A stretch of 64,000 bases of DNA from the NCBI GenBank assembly GCA_029961685.1, contig JARWKL010000006.1, positions 1,240,001-1,304,000 on the forward strand, given 5' to 3'. Shown here one piece after another: positions 55,325-64,000 of the stretch (positions are counted from its first letter, which is position 1; the number at the start of each line of letters is the position of its first letter). The translations under genes were made by a program, and so were the position numbers. The notes below the pieces were generated by a model, which had not been told where the DNA came from, did no database searches, and saw nothing but the letters and a program-made list of their open reading frames with translations. The stretch is from Aristolochia californica (taxonomy: Eukaryota > Streptophyta > Magnoliopsida > Piperales > Aristolochiaceae).

Positions 55325-56326
55325 ATGACCAAAACGATGGGGAAAGCGGTTCAGCTGTATCCGAAGTCTCCGTCCTTCGCAACGTCGTCTCTCTGCGATG
55401 CTGCTGTCCTAGAGGCATCTAAGAATACGAAGAGCCCCCTGGAGAGTAGTTTCAGAGGCAGGGAAGTAAAGAAGCTGACGACCCAGAAGAGGAAAGCATA
55501 CTTTCTTTGCTGCAGTTCCAAGAAAAGGTAAGAGAGACGGAGAGCCAAGCTCAGAATCCAGATAAACCTTCACAATGTAAAGATTTCTGATGTCTTTTAG
55601 CTGAATTTGTTGCAGAAGGGAGGCAGCCGCGGGAGTGAACAGAACCCATCGGGGAAATCACATTCTCCGTCGGGCGCTACTGTTGGAGGCGCGGAAGAGG
55701 TTTCTGGCTCACCGGCTGAAGCAAATGGCGGCCACACTCGACACTGTGAGCAGCGAGCTGCGACCCGTCATGGAAGAAACTAAGGGGTAAAAATTAAAAC
55801 CATCTCATAATCGGTGGTTTTGGATATAAAAAAGTCTTGGATTCTTTTAAGCTGCTATTCCAGTCTTCTGGTTTTCACAACAAATTGATGAAATGTTGAA
55901 CAGGGTATTGGATCAGCTGCTTTCGATTGAACACAAAAATGACGTGGATGACACCAGAATCATTAACGGGTCTTTGGTGGTATAATTTTTCCAGGATCCC
56001 GTCGTTCTTTCAATGATCACAAGCTTGATTAGACGAACTAACCTGAGCAGTGAGCAGGGAATTGTGTGTTGGCTGTGAAATTTCAATCAAGTTGCTTTAT
56101 CTTTTCGAAAACAGGAAAAATTCAAGAGCTTACTGGAGAGATGCGCCATGAAAGAAGACGAAATCTTGAACACGACAAAAGCTATTCAGGTAAGAACACT
56201 TTTCATTGCTTTTTTAATCTGTAATATTCGATCTTCTGATGGGATGTTTTCGGTCGGAAATTTGGTTTTTTGACATATTTTTTGTTGGTGGTTATAAAGG
56301 AAAAGATGCAAGAAATTTTGTCGTGA
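55325..56326 (+). CDS. Small five-exon gene, product of unknown function (183 residues)
   Basis: Five exons joined by canonical GT/AG sites in consistent phase: 55325-55527, 55616-55786, 55904-55979, 56115-56189, 56300-56326. The product is basic at first (MTKTMGKAVQLYPKSPS, a Cys pair in YFLCCSSKKRR), then becomes helical and charged with heptad-like leucines (ILRRALLLEARKRFLAHRL, MEETKGVLDQLLSIEH, EKFKSLLERCAMKEDEIL) and ends AIQEKMQEILS. The second half is likely coiled coil. I do not recognise the family. The agreement of five exons in phase and the clean C-terminus make it likely real. The start could also be the second Met at 55337, and exon 3 could end 3 nt earlier. Confidence 0.65.
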
Positions 56327-57962
56327 TTGGGAAGAAGCTGAGACTATGAGCAGGACAGGATTATCACTTGATGAAATTATTTGGTTCTTGTTGTTTATCA
56401 GTTCTTCTGAACCTGTATCAGATGAAAATCTCTTCAATTATTCCATTTCTTTACTTTTCCAAAAGAAGTTGCAGAATTGAAAATTTGATTCAGCACGGTG
56501 AATTCTTATAATAAAGCTCTTAATCTATAGGCCTCTGTTTCTATCCTGGTTGCCTCAGCATCTCTGCTTCTTTGCGAACGAATCAAATTGGACCAATAGC
56601 ACCACGTCAATAAAAAAATTATCGCAATATAAAAATGCTGAAAATTTTCGCTTTAACAAGCTGAGTTCCAGATTAGCTGAGTTTCCTTTCATGGCAGCTG
56701 GTCAATTAATTGAATATGGTCTTGGGTTCCAAATGTTAAGTATCTAACTAATATTATCCAAAAGATCGGCATGTTAGGAGTGAAAGTCATATATATTTAA
56801 CCCCAGGACCATAACAGCTTCCTGCCTATTGTAAAATTTATATTTTTTTATTGTTAAAAATTATTTCACTTGATATAAATGAATGTTATAATAAATTGTT
56901 ATATTTTGTATAATTTTATACTTTATTGTTCTCCGTTCTCCCATCATAAACCTAACCTAAAACTCAATTTTCGCAAAAATCCATCATAGTCAAAGACAAT
57001 ACGATTTATCTATTCTTCAACAATTTCTAATATCTAGTGGACCTCCTAGTAAGATTTGTAATAGATACTAAATTGAACCCCATATTTGCATTGATTAAAG
57101 TGAGAGAAATCAATCTTATCTATTAGTAATTAAAATTGTGACTATAGCACTGATTTTATAAATAGATCTTACTCGATAAGGATGAAGGCATGTGCAGAGG
57201 ATTAATCGATCTTTCCTGATACCATATTAGAAGTTGAACTAAATTACATTTTTACATTAATTAAAAGTGGTATTTATATAATTTAGAAAAAAAAATGATT
57301 GATAGAAATCTTATCAACTAAACCAAAGGAATGATAAAAATTCAAGCTTGGATGCCAAGAGACTCAAAGTGGTAACGCCTGGTCCAACCACCGTCCCATC
57401 ATTCTCCTCTCTCATTCAACTTTTGTCTCTTCCCCAAGAAAACTCCCAAATGCAACAACTATTTATTATATTAAATTACCCTCCCCAGTAACCGATCTTA
57501 CTTCGCACTCTTCAAATAGATCGCGTTAGTCTATCGAGTTAACTCAGTTGCAGGTTGAGTCACAAGGGGAAATTCTCCCAACTCCGGATCCGAGTCCGGA
57601 TTACGAGTAACGACTCAATCAGAACAATTAAAAATATTATCTGTCCCCTTCAAATATCCACCCAAGTCTATCCAGGATCAAACTCTACACGCGCGAGTTT
57701 GGGTTTCTTCCGGACCCACCCTTCCACCAGAGACATGATCAGGACCGTTGATTCGTCCCGCTTTCGACGAGAGCAATCAACGTAGTCGATGAGGCCAATC
57801 ATTTTTTCTCAAAAAGCAAACGTAGACGCGTGTGACACCCGCGACCGATAAGAAACGGGTCTATTTGTTCACAGGCGCGACAGCCAGGCTGGACGAGAAA
57901 CCTTTTATAGAGAGCTCTGAAGTGCCTCTCTCGGTTTCTCTGTTTCGATTCTTCTCCCAGGG
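56327..57962. other. Intergenic DNA; nothing recognised until the next promoter
   Basis: AT-rich to about 57350. From about 57350 the base composition rises and should contain the promoter and leader of the 141-residue membrane-protein gene. A possible TATA-like CCTTTTATAG lies near 57900. Confidence 0.4.
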
Positions 57963-58570
57963 ATGCAGAGGCAGTCGCTCGGATCCCCGGCATCGAAGCT
58001 CCACGTCCATGGTGTGGAGGAGGACCTGGATAGTGACGATAAGCGTAGAGAGTTAGAAGAGAGAGACGGAGACAAGAATGTGGAGAAGGCTCACCGATCC
58101 GCTCACCGGAGGGTCGATTCCATGATACATTTAATTCCTCTCATCGTCTTGGCTTGTTTCCTCATTCTTGTCTTGGTTTCTCACTCTCCAACGGATGAAG
58201 GTAAGAATTTTTCTTTCCTTCTTCTTCTGTTTCTTTTTTCCTTGCTCCTTTTCTCATCGATTTCATATGCTTTTTTTTTGTTTTGTCAGAGCTATTCAAA
58301 CTTGGAGGTTTGAAGCGGTTGTCTGCGCCGAAAGGTACAATGCGGGAGAGAAACTCAGAAACACGGTTTTGTTCCTTGGAAAATCTTTTTTAGTTTTTTT
58401 TTTTCTGCTGATTTTGTGCTTCTGCAGTTGATTCCGTTTTCGAGAGGTTGTTGAATATCAAGAAAGGCAATGTTCTAGCTGTTGTAAGCCATCGAAGCTT
58501 GCAGGAGGTTGAAAAGAGAGTTCGAAAATCTCAGCCGCGTTATTTACCAAGAAAATTGGGCAATTTTTAG
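57963..58570 (+). CDS. Small single-pass membrane protein (141 residues)
   Basis: Three exons: 57963-58200, 58290-58334, 58428-58570, all with GT/AG sites and matching phase. Residues 1-55 are polar and charged (MQRQSLGSPASKLHVHG, EEDLDSDDKRRELEER), then one hydrophobic segment follows at about 56-76 (MIHLIPLIVLACFLILVLV), then a basic C-terminal tail (LGGLKRLSAPK, VFERLLNIKKGNVLAVVSH, ending YLPRKLGNF). The single membrane segment without a signal peptide suggests a type II or tail-exposed membrane protein. I recall similar uncharacterised plant proteins beginning MQRQSLGSP but no function. The middle exon is only 45 nt. Confidence 0.8.
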
Positions 58571-61530
58571 TCGCCGGATCGGAATTCCGTCTATCCTACG
58601 CAGGCGACGGCTTCACGTGCGATCTCTTCTCGCAGCGGAAACAGTGACTTCGACGATAGGCACGTGACAGGAGACAACGAGGCCGCTGCTGCGGTTTCTC
58701 TGCCGCGGAATAGCGCTTTTGTCGTAAATACGAGTTCAGATTTTCCTCATTTCTGCTTATTTCTTTTTTAATTTTCGAGAGTGATGAGCGAGCGGTGACC
58801 GAGGTCCGCTCCGTCATGGTACTTCTTCTGCTTCTTCTTCCACTCTCCTCTGCTTGTAGTTAGTAGTTACTGCTGATCTGTGCCAGCTGTATGTGTCAGC
58901 GCTACTGTACCCGGGCCTGATTAAGATGGCAGCTGGCGCCCAATACCACTGCTCTCTGCGCTCCGATTGCTTTTATTGTTAATCTTCGTAATCTGTAGCT
59001 GTTCCCTTTTGTTGTGTGCAGATCCAGTTAAAGGAGATGTGATCTAGTGCTATAGATGGATTAACGTTGGGTGAAAATTCAATCATTTTAATAAATAATG
59101 TAATAAACCAGTGCTATAGATCTCTTGAGTTATAGATCCAGTTAAAGGATATGTGGTCTAGTGCTATAGATCTTGAGCCATATTGAGCTTCTTTGCTGCC
59201 CCTTCCAGCACACTCCAGTTTCAGAAATTTGAGAAAACGAAGCTTAACAGATAAGAAAGCTTTTCTGTTTTCTAGATAAAGCTTGATCATTCCTCCTTCA
59301 AAGTCCAATACAGATTTCGAAGATTAGACAATGATGGGGCGAGCAATTAGTTCCAAGTATTGTACTACCTGATTTTGATGAATTCTTTTGGGCTCCACCA
59401 GTCTGACGATCAATATTTAAATATGTTCGAATTCATGAAGAACTGAGGAACGTGGCTACATGAGCTAATCAGAGTGACAGGTGTATGCGAAATGTTCTTG
59501 TCTGGTAACTGCAATTTAAGTACGTGGCAATGCTTATCTCATTAAATGTCAATATTCTAACTGGTTATTGTCGTGGTAAAACAAAAGGGGTTGTTTTCAA
59601 TCTCGTGCCTTGTTTATTTTAAAATGCAGTGTCGGCAGGCTAATTTTCTACTACTGTTTGTGAAGAATCTTCTCTTGTGACGGATTGTTGTTATTTAAGG
59701 AGGCTGGTGGAGCACTGGCGTCCTACGGTGGAGCCAAAACTAGCCAGTCCTGAGTATCTTCTCTCTCAGCCTTGAACGCTTCTCTTTGTTTTCTTTCTTA
59801 TTTAAACCTGTGTTTCCTCTCGGTGGTAAGAAATAATTTTTCTGTCAAAGTAGTAGCAAGGTGGGGCAGAAAAGCCAATTAGCAAAGTGATCGGCCACTT
59901 CATCGACGGAAGCTTTTCTGTTTGTGGCTTTCTGTGTTATACTATATAATGTTTTAGCTTGTGGATTGTCTTGTCATCTGCCATGATTACTAGAGTACTG
60001 TTGCAATTCGCTTGAATAATTAATATATGATTAATATATAATTGACATTTATAAATATAAAAAATATAGATATTTGTACAAAGTTAACACATGGTGCTAA
60101 ATAAAGTTAATCGGAACCGTCCATTGAATTCAAATTACCTTAAGACCTAAGGTTAGCATTTCAGATCGCCTTAATTGAGCTTTTGATTGTCCAATAGAGA
60201 GCTTTTTCATATACTACATTTAGATCCATCTATTTAGCCCCTTTCTCAATATGATCAAGCAAGGCAAAATGTTACTGATCTCGATCATCATCCAATCGAT
60301 GAAAAAAGCTCAAAAAGCATTTGAAAGATTTTTTGCTATCTTTTTATTTACCACCGTCTTGCTACAATTTCCGGCGATAAATTACCCTTTCTAGCTGTTT
60401 CTTCCATATTTTAAACTTGGGTGCGTCTAAGTTATAGGTAAAACTCAAATGAGTAAACTCAAATTCCCCTGAGTTTTGTAGTTTGTTTTTACAAAAAAAA
60501 AAAAAAAAAAAAAAAACTTATTTGACCGAGTTGACTTAGCCGAGTCCCAAGTCTAAATCGGCAAATTTCCCAACTACGATTTCACAATAATAATCCGTTT
60601 TAACATCAAGATGTTTTCTGGGTAACACCGTAGTATGAAGACATTATACCAAGGTCTCAAAAGTGGAACCACTTTCAGAGTGCGAACAATTAATCTGGCA
60701 AACTAGTGCCCTGTCATGAGGATTTCAACTGAGGATTTCCGAGGTGGGATCTCAGACATGGGAAAGGAGAAAATCATATCTTATATCGGAAGAACATAAA
60801 GTATGTGAAACGTAATGGGGAAGTATGAGTGAGGGAAACCGAAATGGGGAGGAAGAAGAAAAAGTTAGGGTTTTTGTTACAATATGGGACCCACCAAAAG
60901 GACCTCAGTTAAGAGGAGTCCCCACATGAGTTAGAATATATTGGAAGATTTGAGGACCAGGTGAGACCTACAAAATATACCACAAGTTGGTATCTTTCTT
61001 GATTTATATGATTGATTTATCTTCCTTATATTAATATATTATAAGGAAAAATAAGAATCTTAATTGATTAAGGAGTTTTCCCGATTATGTATTATAAGGG
61101 AAAATAGGAATCCTATTTGTGATGTCATGGGCACATAAGTTTTGAATAGTGTAGCCAACTATGATCTCCCCCATCAAGACTCGTCGCAAAAGGCGTTAAA
61201 GGAAACCAAAAAGAAATAAAAATTAAAAGAAACCTCGTTGCTAAGATTTCCTAATGTTTAGGCAGCACCATGAGTTCAAAAAGCACTGCCTTCATCATAA
61301 AATAGAATAACTTGCACTAGCACGAAAATACCCTCTCAAATGAGGGGGACTTAGAAGCAAGGGAGGATAAAATAAAAATTATATGTCAGAATCTGCAATC
61401 TTATCTACCAACAAGGACGGGCCGGTTCAACATTTTTTTGCCAAAGAATGTGTAAATCTAGTTTATGAAATCCACAAACCTACATCTTTTATTTTTTCAC
61501 CATAACTAGTTATTTACAGATGATATAGAG
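58571..61530. other. Intergenic DNA with a local duplication and an A run
   Basis: The 3' UTR of the membrane-protein gene should lie at the left. It holds a duplicated 38-bp word (listed) and a poly-A run of about 25 at 60493-60517. Between about 60600 and 61140 internal near-repeats (CGATTATGTATTATAAGG-type words) suggest an old LTR-type element, but no paired ends were found. No gene recognised. Confidence 0.4.
59020..59171. repeat. Direct repeat of 38 bp, 114 bp apart
   Basis: AGATCCAGTTAAAGGAGATG and the following GTGATCTAGTGCTATAGAT at 59020-59057 recur at 59134-59171 with two changes; GTGCTATAGATCT appears once more between them. Confidence 0.85.
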
Positions 61531-63238
61531 TCAAAGAAACAAGCCCTGGGTAGGTTGAGGTTTGGATGAATGCTCACCTGATTCATCAGCAGCTTTAGGA
61601 GAGTCAGAAAGATGAACCTGAGCATACTCTTCCACCATGCCTTTCTTTTGCTGTTCCTCAGCCGTGACGACCTTCTCTTTTGTCTTGGACCCTACATCAC
61701 CGGCAGCCTTGGCAACCCTATTGAAGGCACCGGTCACCCATGATGCCCCCTGGAAGACATAACGGTTTTTCATGATCGCAGACCCTGCACTACTAACTTT
61801 CTGTTCTGCAGCTGCAAAGGCAGATTTAGTCTTCTCAGAGACTTGGAACTTCTGATCCATTTCCTTGACTTTGTCGTTAACAACTGAAGTTCCAATACTT
61901 ATCTTCTCAGTGAGACCAATTTTCTTATCCAGTGAGGAAACCTTAGCGGTCGCAGTAGATGTAAGTTGATGCTTCTCATCAAAAGTTTTTGCTTTGTTCA
62001 CAGCATCTTTCCCCAAGATGAAGCCTTTTGCAAGCATGCTGGTGACAACATCTTCCGCCTTCTGGACAGCTGATTCGGCACCACCAGGTTGATTTTGCCC
62101 ACCTGGCTGAGAAGATTGAAAAGTATGATAAAATGGTGAGGTTTGAAACTTGGCAAAAGAAAAGTTTAAGAAAGAAAGACTATGTAGTTGATATTTACAG
62201 CAGCCGGAGCTGAAGCTGTGACTGGCAGCTGATAATCTGGAGCTGGCGTTATGCTAACAGATAAATCAACTATTGTTGCTCCCTGCGTCCACAATAGCTT
62301 GACTAAGGCCTGATATAAATAAAAAGGCCAAAAGCAAATTGCCAAACGAGAGCAGAATAAAACAAACACATATACACCGATCTGCCCCTGGACTCACACA
62401 AATCAGTGCTTGACAAAAAGGAAAAATATCATCAGCTACATAACAATAAAGTGTCAAGATGTGGGTACAAAATACATTAGGAAGTCCACAGTTGTTGGAA
62501 CAATTTAAAAGATGGTGAAAAGTATGGTCAACCTGTAAAACACAGACTAAAGCAAAGACATAAAAAAAAAAAAAAAAAAACTTTTACTCCAGGGTTTTTC
62601 CCAGGTGCATGCAGATCATCACTGAGACATTTGTGAAGCTCACAATTGCAGCATCTTGAAACCATAATAGAATGGTGGCAAACACATCCATGCAATGGAC
62701 TCGACTAAAGGCAGCATTCACATGTATTTCACTTAAAAGTCATTTCCCAAATATAGTAGATTAAATAGTCAACATTTCATAAAGAATAACTACATTAATA
62801 AAATGATAAAAATATAGTAAGACAATAACGGGTTTCAAGAATATTTTTTATACTTTACAACACAAAAGAACATGAGTGATACAAAATTGTGCAATTATAA
62901 TCAATTAAGAAATTAAGGGAACAGCATGGAGAAGTGGGCTGACCGATAGAAGGAATGCAGTGTCTGCTCCCTGTGGATCCTTGAAAGTAACATATGCAAT
63001 CTGAGATCGTTCAGTGTCACTGCCACAAACAAATGACAGAACTGCTATTGGTAAAAACGAAATTTAAAAAAGAAAGAAAGAAAGAAGTTAGAAGTTACAG
63101 ATGAGCCGTTCTGCTTGCATCCATTTGGACTAACCTTCGCATCTCAACATGTTCAATATCACCTGAAAAGGAAAAGAATTCCTTGATGTCCATCTCTGAT
63201 GCTCCTAAGGAGACATTGCTGACTTTAACTGTTCTTAC
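61531..63238 (-). CDS. BPA1-like RRM protein (binding partner of ACD11), 5' end incomplete
   Basis: Member of the plant BPA1/BPL family: RNA-recognition-motif proteins that bind the sphingolipid-transfer protein ACD11 and modulate cell death and defence (established for Arabidopsis). Exons seen: 63238-63135, 63019-62944, 62282-62199, 62106-61531, in phase, giving 279 residues from VRTVKVSNVSLGASEMDIK onward. The RRM covers the first three exons (KEFFSFSGDIEHVEMRR, SQIAYVTFKDPQGADTAF, GATIVDLSVSITPAPDY). The C-terminal half is the family-specific region (AESAVQKAEDVVTSMLAKG, KISIGTSVVNDKVKEMD, KSAFAAAEQKVSSAGSAIM, GASWVTGAFNRVAKAAGDV). Family members begin M or MS just before VRTV/VKTV, so the start codon must be in an upstream exon between 63250 and the window edge or beyond; I could not place it. 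Confidence 0.92.
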
Positions 63239-64000
63239 CTATAAAGACATAAAAGAAAAAAAAAAAGTAGCAGGAGTCAAGAAGAAAAAACTATTTGAGT
63301 TGAGAAAGTAAAGAAATCTTCCTTTTTGAGATGACAAAGGAAAGTCGCATGAAACAAAAAATTAAACAAAACTAGATATTTCACTGAAAAATGGAAGTCA
63401 TACTTCTATTGACTGAAAATCTTTGATCTTGTTTAAGGGTATGAAAAATATTTATGCCCACTTTCTAATTCAGGAAAAAAGATTTGATACAAATCCAGTC
63501 TAGAAGAATTCGTGATCACAAAATTGAAGGTAAATAAGCAGACAAACAAGATGTTGCACGAACCCATAACTCTGAACCACCACAAGATTATTAACCAAGA
63601 TGACATGCCGGGTCTTGTATTATATAGTACTTGAAAAACATATCCACTAAAATTTACATACTATTGATTGTGATGTGATACCAGTTGACCAATGGTTGAC
63701 CTCATTACACATCAACCAAGCTGCCTGATTCTTGACTTGTTCTGTTTTTATAATATTGCTGATGCACTAACAGAAGTGACCATTGATCCATAAAGAGAAG
63801 AATAGTAATATTTCATTTGACAAATTTGCACAAAATAGGTCTCAACATCCTCACAGATCCACTTTCTCATGGTCGTCCCCATCATCATCATCATTGCCAT
63901 CATCCTACTTATCATCAGAACTTATCCAAATTATGTCGGTTTCAGCCACAAGAATCTTTTCCATCTTTCTAACACATCATATGCTAAGTTCACAGTTTAG
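63239..64000 (-). other. Intron and possibly leader of the BPA1-like gene
   Basis: Should hold the first intron, and perhaps the start-codon exon, of the BPA1-like gene. No other feature recognised. Confidence 0.45.

Noticed and set aside
60600..61140. Possible LTR element upstream of the BPA1-like gene
   Set aside because: Internal near-repeats exist, but no paired termini, primer-binding site or purine tract could be identified.
61531..62037. Treating the last BPA1-like exon as a stand-alone gene starting at MLAKGFILGK
   Set aside because: The reading frame continues upstream to a splice acceptor at 62107-62108, and the preceding exons encode the expected RRM in matching phase.

Overview
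This is a stretch of nuclear chromosome from a flowering plant. The genes have many short spliced exons and are plant-specific families (KANADI, HD-ZIP IV, fibrillin/PAP, BPA1-like). They are separated by AT-rich intergenic DNA containing LTR-retrotransposon remnants, a MITE, microsatellites and minisatellites. A relatively compact dicot or magnoliid genome is most likely; I cannot name the species. No CRISPR array, operon, rRNA or clear tRNA gene was seen.

Layout. 0-4.4 kb: intergenic, perhaps the upstream end of a minus-strand gene running off the left edge. 4.4-8.2 kb (-): a KANADI2-type GARP transcription factor with six coding exons. 8.2-13.9 kb: its leader and promoter, then intergenic DNA with a degenerate MITE. 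13.9-20.0 kb (-): a JMJ706/JMJ13-type JmjN-JmjC histone demethylase. 20-28.7 kb: promoter, then an unexplained tandem-duplicated segment with exon-like pieces, and a TRIM-like array. 28.7-32.7 kb (-): an HD-ZIP IV homeobox gene closest to HDG5. 32.7-38.7 kb: promoter and intergenic DNA with a MITE. 38.7-42.9 kb (+): plastid fibrillin (PAP3/FBN2 type) with a 3-kb first intron. 44.6-45.3 kb (+): tRNA-splicing endonuclease SEN2 subunit. 45.3-48.5 kb: minisatellite-rich. 48.6-49.1 kb (+): an intronless calmodulin-like protein close to CML18. 50.3-52.6 kb (-): a conserved plant protein of unknown function. 53.3-54.6 kb: a miniature LTR element beside decayed Ty1/copia. 55.3-56.3 kb (+) and 58.0-58.6 kb (+): two small unrecognised genes, the second with one membrane segment. 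61.5-63.2 kb (-): a BPA1-like RRM protein, incomplete at its 5' end.

The genes are unrelated single-gene units and do not form a pathway. KANADI2, the JmjC demethylase and HDG5 are all developmental regulators (organ polarity, chromatin, epidermis). The demethylase, HDG5 and BPA1-like genes also lie close together in Arabidopsis (AT5G46910, AT5G46880, AT5G46870, from memory), so part of the window looks like conserved microsynteny. All exon limits below were read by eye from splice-site consensus, reading phase and remembered family sequence, not from transcripts. I found no convincing new biological system. The best leads are the 22-27 kb duplicated segment, the TRIM arrays and several unusual splice or start-codon arrangements.
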